The position numbers and the translations under genes were made by a program. From contig CAUYUJ010022392.1 in NCBI GenBank assembly GCA_963575745.1, positions 904,176 to 968,175 on the forward strand: a stretch of 64,000 nt of DNA, given 5' to 3'. The notes under the pieces were generated by a model that was not told the DNA's origin, did not search any database, and saw only the letters and a list, made by a program, of their open reading frames with translations. Positions 31,649 through 43,207 of the stretch are shown here, piece after piece; positions within the stretch are counted from its first letter, which is position 1, and each line of letters starts with the position of its first letter. This DNA is from Prorocentrum cordatum. Taxonomy: Eukaryota; Sar; Dinophyceae; Prorocentrales; Prorocentraceae.

Positions 31649-33253
31649 CAGGAGACCTCCCGCTCTGCGCTTTTGGAACTTCAACTTTGGGAGCTCTTTC
31701 ACTGCATCGATTGCATGCTCGCCTCCGACACCCAGGTGATCGAAGGCCTCAATTCAATAATTAAGAAATTGCTCTTGATGGCGCCCGCCACAGGCCTCAA
31801 GTTAATATCTAGCAGAGCTCTGCTGAAAAAATCGATGTCTTGGATTGGCAAGTCCCCGGAGTCCTTGGAGCACGACGTCTCCATACGCGTTTCCCTGCAC
31901 AGCGAGGCGTTGATCGCTCTGGATGTCAAGGCCAGGTTCCCGACAGATCCATTAGAGTGCCCATTTCTACCTCTGCAGGGCCCCGAAGAGTTACATCTGT
32001 TGCAAGATGGGTCCGCTCGAGCTGAGGATGAGATCCCCGGGGGGCCCGACCAGCCTGATGAAGAGGCAGGGGGGCAGCCACGCGCCCCCGAAGAGCCGCC
32101 GCCTCTTCCCGATGCTGCTGTGGCGCCGAAACGTGCCAGAGCAGCCCCGCGGTCGAGATGTGCCGCTCGAGTGGCCGCGACACTTCTCACCCTTTACCCA
32201 GGTCGTACGCCTAGTGCCAAGTGGGTGATCTGCCTGACAGTTGGAGGCAAGCGCATGGACACCGCTTGGATGGTCGCTCATGAATTCAATCGCGGGTTCT
32301 GGATGGCAGTGGGCATTCTCTCGAGCGAGCACTTCGCATTGAATCTACCATTGTCGTTCTTGCCAATCAAAGCTGTGTGCGATCTTATTCACAATGAACT
32401 GCGCTGCCAGTGCGGCAGGGATGGGAGACTCAGGCCCACAGTTAAGCTCGTGGTGCTCAGAGTGTCCTGGGACCAGGAATCACTACGGCGAGCTCGACTC
32501 GATGGCCAGCACGGAGCGCGGAGTCTGGCTGGCGTTTGCAGGTGCTGGGCGGCTAGGAGAGTGAGGCGGCGTGATGACGGAGATGATGGAGGTGGCGACG
32601 ACGGCTCAGGCGGAGGAGGGTCCCCCGGCGACGCCGCTGACGACGGCAGCGATGGCGAGGCTGGAGACGATGGTGCCTTCGACCAATCCTTGCTCGCTGA
32701 ACTGTGGGCTGAGTTTGAGAAGTCTGCAGCGCGCCCAGGCGAAGACGAGGGTGGCCCCGACGTCGACTCTAGCAGCGGCGGCCCTACAGCATTTGAGGGC
32801 TTCTTGGCTGCCATAGGGGGGCCGGGCGATGCCGGCGAGGACGAGGGCGGCGTCGATCCAGCTTTGCTCATCGAAATGGGGTCCATGGAGAGGACGGCAG
32901 TACTGGCGAGGGCGGCTGCTGGGCAGAGTGGCGAGGCGATCGCGATGGACCGACGGGCAGCGGAGGCGAAAGACCGAGACCACAGCATGGAGCACGACTT
33001 GGCGGGACTAGAGAAGGAAACATTTCTGCAGGCGGCGTTGGAAACTGGCATCGGGGCTGGCGGCGACGTCGACCCTGGCCCGCCCATCACGGCCGCCTCA
33101 GCTGCCAGCGTGTTGAACGCATGGGCAAACGGCGTCCTCGCGACTGCCGACGCCCTGAGTGAGCTTCGGGACCCTTCGCACTGGATCTCTGACAACAGGT
33201 GTGCATCTCTGGTGTTGGTGACTGATGAGGACGCCAGCGGCAGTATTGAATGA
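31649..33253 (+). CDS. Long open frame, unknown protein (3' part of a gene)
   Basis: About 535 codons open after a TAG at 31,646. The start is unlikely to be real: no ATG is near, and the frame begins just after composite copy D, so the 5' part may have been separated by that insertion or lies in an upstream exon. Features: an N-terminal block (DTQVIEGLNSIIKKLLLMAP), a proline/glutamate-rich linker, a folded-looking block (KRMDTAWMVAHEFNRGFW, SEHFALNLPLSFLPIKAVCD), then an Asp/Gly-rich acidic segment and an alanine-rich C-terminus. The VIEGLNSIIKK phrase recalls the N-rich ends of some DDE transposases, but no catalytic residues were found. Length and non-repetitive texture make it one of the better coding candidates. 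Confidence 0.45.
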   Translation, partial: QETSRSALLELQLWELFHCIDCMLASDTQVIEGLNSIIKKLLLMAPATGLKLISSRALLKKSMSWIGKSPESLEHDVSIRVSLHSEALIALDVKARFPTDPLECPFLPLQGPEELHLLQDGSARAEDEIPGGPDQPDEEAGGQPRAPEEPPPLPDAAVAPKRARAAPRSRCAARVAATLLTLYPGRTPSAKWVICLTVGGKRMDTAWMVAHEFNRGFWMAVGILSSEHFALNLPLSFLPIKAVCDLIHNELRCQCGRDGRLRPTVKLVVLRVSWDQESLRRARLDGQHGARSLAGVCRCWAARRVRRRDDGDDGGGDDGSGGGGSPGDAADDGSDGEAGDDGAFDQSLLAELWAEFEKSAARPGEDEGGPDVDSSSGGPTAFEGFLAAIGGPGDAGEDEGGVDPALLIEMGSMERTAVLARAAAGQSGEAIAMDRRAAEAKDRDHSMEHDLAGLEKETFLQAALETGIGAGGDVDPGPPITAASAASVLNAWANGVLATADALSELRDPSHWISDNRCASLVLVTDEDASGSIE

Positions 33254-33640
33254 ATTTTCTGGGAAGACGCGGAGAAGGGAAAGGGCCGCATCATTCACGT
33301 TGACCCCGCCGACGGGATCATCAACTACAAGCCGCCAGCAGGGAAGCGGAGACAGTGCTCTCTGGGCCCTCTCTCTGCTCGGCTCTGATGTCGCGATCGT
33401 GGTGGTCAGTGGTCGTTGTCAGAATCCCCCCTTCTCCTCGTCATCCTTCTCCTCTTCGCGTTGCTTGGCATTGGCGTTGCTTGGCATTGCACGGGCAAGC
33501 CTTGGCAGCCCTTGGCAACCGTCCTCGTCCTCCCCCTACCCCCTCCTTCACCTCCTTGCCCTCGCTTCCTTGACCCCTCCTGGCCCCTGCTCCTAGTCCT
33601 TCTCTTCTGACTAGCCCTCTTTTGACTTCGGATTCCCACG
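33254..33640. other. No gene recognised; CT-rich
   Basis: Pyrimidine-rich between 33,425 and 33,610; possibly intronic or 3' flank of the preceding frame. Confidence 0.4.
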
Positions 33641-33649
33641 TGTCTGCGA

Positions 33650-34500
33650 GCCCGGCCGGAGAGGTACAAAACAGAAATCCTGGACTGCCTGACGTCCGGG
33701 GCCATGAAGATCTTCATTCCGGATACTGGAGCACGTGACCTCCCGCCACATTCATCTGGTGTCTGCTATTCCCATCGGCTTGACTTCTTCCACATTTCCT
33801 TTAACCTGTGTTCGCGCATCCATGTGCCATGCCAATCATGCTCAACCCACCCCGACCTTCGCATGCCCGGAGGCCCCAGCTCCAATGCCTGGTTGGATTC
33901 TCCATCTCTCGCGATTGTTTCGCCCGCCAGGTATGAGGAGGACTGTCAAGCACTGGAAGAAGACGAAGGTCCCGCCCCACGTGCTCAGGGCCATGGGTAC
34001 GTACTGGGTCCACATGGCCGACGCTGGGGCCCGCTGCGCTGTGTGCGCAGCTGACTGGGCCAACGCTAGGCCGCGGTCTTGCTTCGGGGGAGGTAGACGG
34101 AGAAGGAGGGGGGGAGGGAGGAGCAGGGGGAGGGATGGGTGATGAGTGAGGGACGGTGGGGAGGGCTGGTGTTGGAGGGGCACGAGGAGATAGGAGGAGG
34201 TGAGGTAGCGACAGCCGATGTATTTGCATTGTGTGTTTCGGGCACTGGTTCTGGGCAGCGTGACCAGGGGAAAGAGTATTGAGTATCTGTCAGACTCGTG
34301 CCTGTCTCGTATCCCTTGGGTGATCGGCGGCGGCGAGCTCTCTCGTCCCCTTCCCTGCCCCGCCCGCCGCAAGGCGCTGCAAGTTCTGCATGATGGGCAG
34401 GCACGACGCCTGCTCGGCCAGGCTGGCGGCGCAGCTCGGCCTCGATGGATGGGGCGGAGCTGCGAACGGGAAATGGGCGAGGGAAAGGTTGGATCATAAT
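33650..34500 (+). pseudogene. Small coding-like fragments with CX2C motifs
   Basis: Three protein-like pieces in different frames: ERYKTEILDCLTSGAMKIF (about 33,660); after a plausible splice acceptor CCGCCAG at 33,931, MRRTVKHWKKTKVPPHVL and GARCAVCAADWANARPRSCF; and ARRCKFCMMGRHDACSARLA at about 34,372. The last two each hold CX2C plus a third Cys. A purine-rich run (34,085-34,140) separates them. They could be exons of one gene or scattered remnants. Confidence 0.25.
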
Positions 34501-34574
34501 GTTACTGTCAACCCCCGTAGTGAGGATGAGCGACGTTCCGAGATTACTCTTGAATCCTTCCCCTTCGGCCCATC

Positions 34575-34985
34575 CTTGGCCACTTTTGCTGGCCGCGCCC
34601 TGCTCGCAAAGAGTCGACATGACTTACCAAGGACATGGCATCGTTGCCGCGCATCCTTATTACGCGGGTTGAGTTCGGAGGTCGGCTAGACTTGGGCGCC
34701 TGGGCGTTTGGGCCCCAGGGGGGCCAATGACGAGCGCCAGAGGTGCCATCCTCGGCCCTGACGCGGGAGATTCCCTGGAAGGTGCGGGGTGGGAAGAGAG
34801 AGAGAGAGAGAGAGAAAGAGAGTGTGTGTGGGAGAAGGAGAAAGAGAGAGAGAGGGAGAGAAATAACCATACACACGTGAATGTATGCATGTGTATATCG
34901 ATATAGGTATTCCGTCTCCTCGAATATCATGTTATACATGTGTATGTATAGGTACATTTGAATGTATATAAATATTTATGTGTGT
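34575..34985 (+). repeat. Block P, copy 1
   Basis: TGGCCGCGCCCTGCTCGCAA through GGAAGGTGCGGGGTGGG, then (GA)n and TGTAT-rich sequence. It matches 36,366-36,650 with few substitutions. Confidence 0.85.
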
Positions 34986-34989
34986 GTAG

Positions 34990-36333
34990 TCATTCTCGAA
35001 TATTCTTACGAAGGGATCCCCCCGTGCATAAATTCGTCACAGTGCGCCCAATGAGCCATATGAGCCCTCTGAGCCCTCTGAATCCTGTGAACCCTATGAT
35101 CCCTATGAGCCCTATGAGCCCAATGAGGCCTGTGAGCTCTACGAACCTTACGAGCCCTGTGAGCCCTCTGAGCCCTATGAGACCCTCTGGGTCCTCTGAG
35201 CCCCATGAGCCCTATGAGCCCCACGAGCCCTATGAGCCCTACGATCCCTATGATGAGCCCTATGAGCCCTGTGAGCCCTGTGCGCCGCATGAGCCCACCA
35301 GGCCCTATGGGCCCTATGGGCCATATGAGCCCGGCGAGCCCGGTGAGACCTATGAGCCCTCTGAACACTATGACCTCTATGAGCCCTCTGAGCCCTGTGA
35401 GCCCTGTGAGCCCTCTGAGCCTCATGACCCCTATAAGCCCTGTGAGCCCTGTGAGCCCTGTGAGCCCTATGAGCCCTATGAGCCCCATGAGCCCTATGAG
35501 CCCCATGAGGCCTTTGAACTCTATAAGCCTTACGAGCCCTGTAGGCCCTATGAGCCCTCTGAGCCTTACGAGCCCTATGAGTCCCCCCTGGGCCCTAGGA
35601 GCCCTATGAGCCCTATGAGCCCTACGAGCCTTATGAGCCCTATGAGCCCGATGAGTCGACCTTTGAGCCGCAGAAGCCCGATGAGCCTCATGAGCCCCAT
35701 GAGCCATATGAGCCCTATAGCGCCCATGGGCTCTGTGAGCCCTGCTAGCCCCAGCCGCCCTATGAGCTGAGTCCTGTGCCCCATGAGCCCCATGAGCTTT
35801 ATGAGCTCTATAAGCCATATGACCCCTGTGAACCCTATGAGTCCTATGAGCCCTATGAGCTATATGAGTCCTATGGGCCGCATGAACCCTAATAAGCTCG
35901 GAGCCCCACGAGCTCGTGAGCCCTAGGAGCCCTATTTGGCCTATGAGCACCCCTGGGCCCTCTGAGCCCCATGATCTTAAAAGGCGAAGCGCAGTGAGCC
36001 TGTAAACTCTGGTGTACCTGTTTATGTGTAAATGTATATGTACATGTTTATGCATATGCACATGCATATGTGTATGTATTTGTATATGTATACGTCTATG
36101 TAAACGTACATGTTTATGCATATGCAGCTGCATTTGTAAATGTATATAAATTTGTGTATGTATATGCAGTTGTATATGTATGTCTGTCTGTACGTATGTC
36201 TGTCTGTTTGTCTGTCTGCATGTATGTGTGTAGACATGTGTATCGGGGGTGTGTCGGACCCTGAAGCTTGGCCCAAATCCCCCCGCGGATATCCACACAT
36301 GCACATACATATAGAGAGAGGGATATTAAGAAA
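34990..36333 (+). repeat. Block Q, copy 1: 9-bp minisatellite (GAGCCCTAT)n with unique flanks
   Basis: CGAATATTCTTACGAAGGGA and CATAAATTCGTCACAGTGCG lead into about 900 bp of GAGCCCTAT units, then TGTATATG-rich sequence and CTGAAGCTTGGCCCAAATCC to ATAGAGAGAGGGATA. Copy 2 at 38,095-39,520 has the same flanks and much of the same order of variant units. Confidence 0.9.
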
Positions 36334-36351
36334 AACATGGATGGAGGGAGG

Positions 36352-37065
36352 GAGGGCCACTGTTGCTGGCCGCGCCCTGCTCGCAAAGAGTCGGCATGAC
36401 CTACCAAGGCCATGGCATCGTTGCCGCGCATCCTTATTACGCGGGTTGAGTTCGGGGGTCTGCGAGACTTGGGCGCCTGGGCGTTTGGGCCCCGGGGGGG
36501 CCAGTGACGGGCGCCAGAGGTGCCATCCTCGGCCCTGGCGCGGGAGATTCCCTGGAAGGTGCGGGGTGGGGAAAGAGAGAGAAAGAGAGTGTGCGTGGGA
36601 GCGGGAGAAAAAGAGAGAGAGAGAGAAACAAAAAAAACATCCACATGTGAATGTTTGTATGTATGTGTGTTTGTATGTATGTATGTATGTATGTATGTAT
36701 GTATGTATGTATGTATGTATGTATGGATGCTTGCATGTATGCATGCATGCATGTAGATAGGTAGGTAGGTAGGTAGGTAGGTATGCATGTATGTATGCAT
36801 GCATGCATGTATGTATATATGTATGCATGCATGCATGCATGCATGCATGTATGTATGTATGTATGTATGCATGCATGTATGTATGTATGTATGTATGTAT
36901 GTATGCATGCATGTATGTATGTGTGTATGTATGTATGTATGTGTGTATGCATGTATGTATGTACGTTTGTATGTATGTACGTATGTACGTATGTGTGTGT
37001 GTATGTCTGTATGCTGTATGTGTATATAACTATTCCGTCTCGAATATTATGTTTTGCATGTGTGC
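36352..37065 (+). repeat. Block P, copy 2, with expanded (GTAT)n
   Basis: The P sequence to about 36,570, then (GA)n and a long GTAT/GCAT microsatellite (36,655-37,020), closing with CCGTCTCGAATATTATG as in copy 1. Confidence 0.85.
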
Positions 37066-38094
37066 GATTATGTATATATATGTATATTTATACACATATA
37101 TATATATATATATATATATATTCCTCTTCCTATATTTGTATAAGCCCGGGCGGGGGGGAAACCCGTCACCCCCCCAAAAAAACCGGACTCCCGGGACCTG
37201 GGGCTTTGGGGCCCTCCGGACGGGCCTCGAAGCGGCCACTGGGCCTCGCAAGGCGTTTTGCCAAGCCTTCCCAGCACACTTAGGGCGATCAGGGGGGTCA
37301 TCGGAGACGTCCCAGAGACCCCCAAGACAGCACAAGAGCGCTCCAAGAGTGACCGACGTGACCTCAAGATGGCTCAAGAGGCCTCCAGGACGGCCCCAAA
37401 GAGGCCTCCAAGAGCACTCCCAAGAAGGCCCCCCGAGGCAAAAATCATTGATTTTCTGTGGGTTTTTGGTGAATTTGGGGTTCTCCTCTTTTCGGCTTCC
37501 CGACGCTCCAAGACGGCGGTCTTCTGGGCGTCCGAAGCCGCCTGGGAGGCTCCCAAATCGCCTCACAACCATCCGAAAGGGCTTCCAGGCAGTCCAAGAG
37601 AGCCCCAAAACGGCACAACACGGGTCCAAGATGGCCCTCAGAGAGCCCCATGGCGGCCCAAGATGGCCCAAAGACACCCTCCGAAGAATTCCAAATCGTG
37701 ATTCGGTCGTTCAGGGAGACGGCGGTTGGAGGCAGGGTGGCCCGAGGAAGCCCCCGGAAGCCCCCAGAATACGCCCAGGAGGCCTCCAGAAGGCCTTAAT
37801 AAAGCCCGAAAAAATTGTTGTGAGGCCCCTAGAGGCTCTCCAAGGAGGAGCCTCCGCAAAAAAAAGCTGAGGAGGATGGGGTGAATGCGCAGGGTATGGC
37901 GAAAATAAGGAACCATAAGCATGGAGGATGGATAACGAATAACATCATTATAGCGGCGATGCCGGAAAAGGCAACCAGGAGTTATCGCTAAATTGTCGGC
38001 TTGACCTTCCTGCCATTCCGCCTGCATACCAAACTTCAAGGACCAAGCTGCATGGCGCGAAGCGCCACTGCAGTCTTGTATATCTATATATGTA
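37066..38094. other. No gene recognised; (TA)n then AAGATGGCCC-type degenerate repeat
   Basis: (TA)n at 37,070-37,120; 37,200-37,830 is built of short CCCCAAGA/GGCCTCCA units; the remainder to 38,094 is unassigned. Confidence 0.5.
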
Positions 38095-39353
38095 TATGTG
38101 TGTGGGTAGCCCTTCTCGAATATTCTTACGAAGGGACCCCCCGTGCATAAATTCGTCATCACAGTGCGCCCAATGAGCCATCTGAGCCCTATCAGCCCTC
38201 TGAGCCCTCTGAATCCTGTGAGCCCGATGATCCCTATGAACCCTATGGGCCCAATGAGGCCTGTGAGCTCTACGAACCTTACGAGCCCTGTGAGCCTTAT
38301 GAGCCCTCTGAGCCCTCTGAGCCATACGAGCCCTATGAGTCCCCCCTGGGCCCTCTGAGCCCTCTCAGCCCTATGAGCCCCACGAGCCCTAGGAGCCCTA
38401 CGAGCCCTATGAGCCCTGTGAGCCCTGTGAGCCCTGTGAGCCGCATGAGCCCACTGGGCCCTATGGGCCCTATGGGCCCTATGAGCCATATGAGCCCGGC
38501 GAGCCCGGTGAGACCTACGAGCCCTATGAACACCATGACCTCTATGAGCCCTCTGAGCCCTGTGAGCCCTATGAGCCCTCTGAGCCTCATGACCCCTACA
38601 AGCCCTGTGGGCCCTGTGAGCCCTATGACGCCTATGAGCCCTGTGAGCCCTATGAGCCCTATGAGCCCTGTGAGCTCTATGAGCCCTACGAGCCCTATGA
38701 GCCCTATGAGCCCTATGAGCCCTACGGTGCCTTTGAACTCTATAAACCTTACGAGCCCTGTGGGCCCTATGAGCCCTCTGAGCCTTACGAGCCCCAGGAG
38801 CCCTATGAGTCACCCCTGGGCCATACGAGCCCTATGAGCCCTATGAGCCCGATGGGTCGACCTTTGAGCCGCATAAGCCCTATGAGCCTCATGAGCCCCA
38901 TGAGCCATATGAGCCCTATAGCGCCCATGGGCTCTGTGAGCCCTGCTAGCCTCAGCCGCCCTATGAGCTGAGCCCTATGTGCCCCATGAGCCCCATGAGC
39001 CCTATGAGCTCTATAAGCCATATGACCCCTATGAACCCTATGAGTCCTATGAGCCTTATGAGCCATATGAGCCCTATGAGCCGCATGAACCCTAATAAGC
39101 CCTATGAGCTCTCGGAGCCCTACGAGCTCGTGAGCCCTAGGAGCCCTATTTGGCCTATGGGTCCCCCTGGGCCCTTGTAAACTCTTGTGTACTTGTTTAT
39201 ATGTAAATGTATATGTATTTGCAAATGTGTTTGTATATGTAAAGGTATATGTCTATGCATATGTGTATGTTTAGATGTGTGCATATGCATTTGTATATGT
39301 ATATGCATGTGTATATGCATATGCATTTGTATATGTCTGTCTGCCTGCCTGCC

Positions 39354-39415
<62 letters not shown>

Positions 39416-39520
39416 CATGTATGTAGATATGTATATCGGGGTGTGTTGGGCCCTGAAGCTTGGCCCAAATCCCCCTGCGGATATCCACACATGCACATAT
39501 ATAGAGAGAGGGATAGCAAG
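38095..39520 (+). repeat. Block Q, copy 2
   Basis: Same flanks and minisatellite as copy 1, with a (CTGT)n run (about 39,335-39,412) in the terminal part. Shared variant order such as CCGCATGAGCCCAC then GGCGAGCCCGGTGAGACC shows descent from one duplicated array. Confidence 0.9.
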
Positions 39521-40426
39521 AACAAATATGGATGGAGGGAGGGAGGGAGAAAGGGAGGGGAGGGGAGAGGGAGGGAAGGAGGGAGGGAAGAAGAGGCAGA
39601 AAGAGGGAGAGAGAGAGAGAGAGCGAGATGAAGAGAGAAACACATATATATATATATAGGTATATATAACAAAAAACAGAGAGAGACACAGAGAGACAAG
39701 ATCAGACATGGACCAGTTGATCCGTGAGCACGGCGACCCATTCCCCAATGGTTGACAGTATAGGTAGATGTGCTTTGGAAGCGTACGACGCTTGCCCGTT
39801 CGTCGACGTCATTCCCTTAGAGCCCAACTTGTGCCCCTTGCACCAGGAGCTCCTAAGGAGGCCCCCAGGCCCAGAGGCTCCACCCGCTGATGACGCAGGA
39901 ACGCTATGAGCTATGAGCGCATGACCTGTACTCTAATCTTTGCTGCGAGCGTTGCTCAGCGTGTAAGAGGGGTCGGCATCCGACCGAAGCCTCGCGATGA
40001 CTTGAACACCTCTACCTGTGGCTCTGCTCGTTCAGCCGTTTAGACGCTGGCACAGCATAGATTGGGCACGGTCTCCCCCTGCCGCCCTGCCACCCCGGGC
40101 ACAATCTGCTCCTCCCTTTCGACCCCTCTCTCCCTCTCTCGCTCGCCCTGGTTTGGAGACCGATTCCGCGTCTCTGAGGCTCTGTTCCCAAGGAGCCCCC
40201 TTCTTCTTGCGTCCCGAGCAGCGAGGGCCCAGGGAGTGACCGAGAGGCCCCATGGGGCCGAGGGAGGGTGCGTGTGCATCGGGACGAGGGCAAACGCATC
40301 GAGGCCCATCGCGCCTCGTTGGTGAGTCAGTGAGCTTGCCGCGTCAGCCTCAGCCTCAAGCTGCTGCAGCTGCAGCAGGTCCCTCCCCTCCAGCTCGCCC
40401 ACTCGCCACTGGGCCAGCCGACAGCA
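39521..40426. other. No gene recognised; GA-rich then mixed
   Basis: (GGGA)n/(GA)n to about 39,700. The rest is unremarkable, with a C/T-rich stretch at 40,100-40,150. Confidence 0.4.
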
Positions 40427-40522
40427 ATGCCAGGCGCGAAGGGCGCGCAGAGCTCGGGCGGCGCGGTGGGCGGCGAGCTCAGCAAGGATCAGATGGCGAT
40501 GGCGACCATGGACATGCTGAAG
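40427..40522 (+). CDS. Possible first coding exon of a small protein
   Basis: ATG opens a 32-codon segment (MPGAKGAQSSGG then AVGGELSKDQMAMATMDMLK) followed directly by a good donor, AAG|GTCAG. The K-D-Q-M-A-M-A helix start recalls small Tim-type mitochondrial chaperones, but the twin CX3C motifs would be in later exons and were not found, so this is only a guess. Without a splice the frame ends after four more codons. Confidence 0.2.
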
Positions 40523-41250
40523 GTCAGATCTCTCTGAACCCAGGGAAGGCATGATGAGACTCAGGGATGAGGGATGCTCGTGGTCTACTCGCGACGCGGG
40601 GAGGGCGGGGAGGGAGAAAGGCAGCTGCATCAGCGAGCGTCGGGTCGAGGCCCACAACTAACCCCAAGGCGACTTGCTGCAAGATGGGTCACAATGGCTC
40701 TGCATACAGTCGGACCGGGGTATAATATCGAGGTCGGTTCGGGGAGGATGCATCGTATTGTGTATCCTGGAGGAGGTACCCTTGGATGTTATGCTTGTTT
40801 TGACCGACAGAGGGTCTCATGTTCTTGAGGGATGTCATTCTGGCCTAAGTCCGACTGTAAGGCGCGCTCCCCATCGTGGAGACTTCCCGGGCCACTGTGA
40901 GACACCAATGATAGTTCGACGAGGGCCCGTGTGCGGCCCAACCGTGCTGCCCGAGATGGCTTCGATATGGCCACCATCAGCGGGCCCTGACAAGCCCGAT
41001 TGGGGAGCACGCGAGGCCAGCGAGGGGCCAGGTCGCGTCTCATTGAAAGCGCCACACGCAAAGCAATCGTCGCATCGTCGCCTCGGGTGTGGGTCCACTG
41101 ATGCTTGGGCTTCTTTTTTGGGTAATATGGATGCCGCACATGGTTGAGCGCGGGCGCTAACGGGCCCGCTAGCGCAACCATGCCGTCCGATCGAATGACT
41201 TGGCCCTGGCCGTGATCCTTGAACGCACCTCCGCCCCATTCCACTGGTGC
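40523..41250. other. No gene recognised
   Basis: Both strands carry moderate open frames (for example 41,239-40,835 minus, with CDDCFACG) but none can be supported. Confidence 0.4.
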
Positions 41251-41254
41251 TTCG

Positions 41255-41690
41255 TCTGGGGGGTGGCAGCCGCCACCCCCACCCCCCTGGTGCGCGTGCG
41301 TGTGTAGAACACTCCTCGGTCGGGTTGCCAGTGCGTCATCAGGGGGACCTGGTGGCTGGCAGTCCGGGCGCCTAGTGCGCGGGTTCATGTGCGTGCTGTG
41401 CGTGTGTATCTGTGTGTGTGTTGAACGTTGCGCGTAGTCTGTGCGCGCGTTCTGTGCTTTGCGCGTTCCGTGTAGTTTACGGATGCATGGGAATGCGTGC
41501 TTAGCGCAAGGCTTGCTCGCGGGACACAAGTAATTCAAAAACGAAGGACCTGGTGGCTGGCATTCCGGGCGCTCAGGGCGGGGCTCATGTAGAGGAGTGA
41601 TGCGAGGTTTGTGTTGCGGCGTGTGTGTGTGTGTGTTGTGTGTTTGTGTGTGTGTGTGTGCGTGTGTGCCCGGTGCATTATACGTCCATA
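41255..41690. repeat. GT-rich low-complexity region
   Basis: Several GTGTGT/GCGCGT runs, the longest at 41,616-41,668. Confidence 0.6.
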
Positions 41691-41799
41691 TCAAACGTGC
41701 CGCCTGTATCAAACGGTCCGTTCATGATAATATGATGGTTCAAACGGTGACTTTTTCACATGCTGTAGCCCCACCGAGCAGACCGTCCGTGCAGAGGTC

Positions 41800-42915
41800 C
41801 CCCCTATGGCTGGCCTCCTGCGGGGGTGATATCCCCACGCGTGGCCTCTCGTGGGAGTGTCCCCCACGGACCAGGTCGCCCGTGGGGACGTGACCCCCCA
41901 CAGGCGACCTCATGTGGGGGGGATCCCCCCAACGATAAGGCCATCCGTGGGGGAATGCGCCCCACGGCTGCCCTCCCGTGGAGATGATCTCCCCACGGAT
42001 GGGCTCGCGTGGGGGCCTCCACCCCAAGAGCCAAGTCGTCCGTGGGGAGGTGAATCCCACGGGCGACCTAACGTGGGGGTGACCCCCCCACCGATCAGAC
42101 CATCCGTGGGGGGATGCACCCCACGGCTACCCTCCTGTGGGGATGATCCCCCCACGGATGACCTCGCGTCCCCCACGGGCGGCCTCATGTGGAGGTGGCC
42201 CCCCCACCGATCATACCATCCGTGGGGAGGTGTCCCCCGCGGCTGCCCTCCTGTGGGGATGACCCCCCCCCCGGATGGCCTCGCGTGGGGGTGTTCCCCC
42301 CGCGGCCCAGGTCGCCTGTGACGGCGGGGAGGTGACCCCACAGGCGGCCTCATGTGTGTGTGGGTGACACCCCCACGGATGGCCTCGCGTGGGGGTGTTC
42401 CCCCCACGGACCAGGTCGCCCGTGGATGGCCTCGCGTGGGGGGTGTTCCCCCCCACGGACCAGGTCGCCCGTGGGGAGGTGATCCCCACGGGCGGCCTCA
42501 TGTGGGGGTGACCCCCCCACACCGAGCAGATCATCCGTGGGGGAGTGCACCCCACGACTGCCCTCAAGTGGGGATGACCCCCCCACGGATGGCCTCGCGT
42601 GGTGGTGCCCCCCCCACGGACCAGGTCACCCGTGGGGATGTGACCCCCACGGGCGGCCTCATGTGGGGGTGATCCCCCCACCGAACACACCATCCGTGGG
42701 GGGAGGGGTCCCCCACGGCTGCCCTCCTGTGGGGATGACCCCCCCGGATGACCTCGCGTGGGGGTGTTCCCCCCACCAAGCCGATCATCCATGGGGATGT
42801 GCTCCCCACGGGTGGCATCATGTGGGGGTGATCTCTCGCGTCAATGGGAGGTGCCCCCCCACGACTGCCCTCCTGTGGGGATGCTCGCCCCGCGGATACC
42901 ATCGAGCGGGGGACG
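41800..42915. repeat. Palindromic C/G-rich minisatellite
   Basis: Units of about 30-60 bp pair CCCCCACGG with CCGTGGGGG (for example CGCGTGGGGGTGTTCCCCCC), so each can fold on itself in either strand. A recurring spacer reads GGCGGCCTCATGTGGGGGTG. 42,916-43,186 holds nothing recognisable. Confidence 0.9.
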
Positions 42916-43186
42916 AGTCCAACCCGCGATGGGAGTTGCACAACAGCCCCAGGACCATACCTAAACAGTCTAATATGTGCCAACAACTACACACGATTAC
43001 CCATACATGCCCCGCTGTGCAGTGTATATTCAATGAGCACGACCTGCTTAACAATAAATGAACCTCGACACAGCGGCACATCTGCCTTGTTTTTGGTTCG
43101 GGGTGGTGCGGGCACGTATGTATGCCTACAATGTGTAGGAGGAACGCGACAAAAGTATTTTGGGCGCTTTGCGTATCCCCACCAGT

Positions 43187-43207
43187 CCGTACCCCCTCTG
43201 GCTCAAG
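43187..43207 (+). other. Spliced-leader-like sequence (degenerate)
   Basis: CCGTACCCCCTCTGGCTCAAG agrees with the conserved dinoflagellate spliced leader at 17 of 21 positions, keeping its start CCGTA and its end TGGCTCAAG. It is not followed by GT, so it is not an SL RNA gene. Known relic leaders mark reinserted trans-spliced transcripts. Here the downstream plus strand carries no recognised gene. Confidence 0.35.

Noticed and set aside
31649-31760. DDE transposase C-terminus
   Set aside because: One suggestive phrase (VIEGLNSIIKK) without any catalytic acidic residues in context.
35006-38813. Long frames rich in RAHRAH, PMSPMS or EPYEP
   Set aside because: 9-bp minisatellite translation in several frames; not a structural protein gene.
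40427-40522. Small Tim chaperone gene
   Set aside because: Only the N-terminal helix-like phrase is present; the diagnostic twin CX3C motifs were not found.
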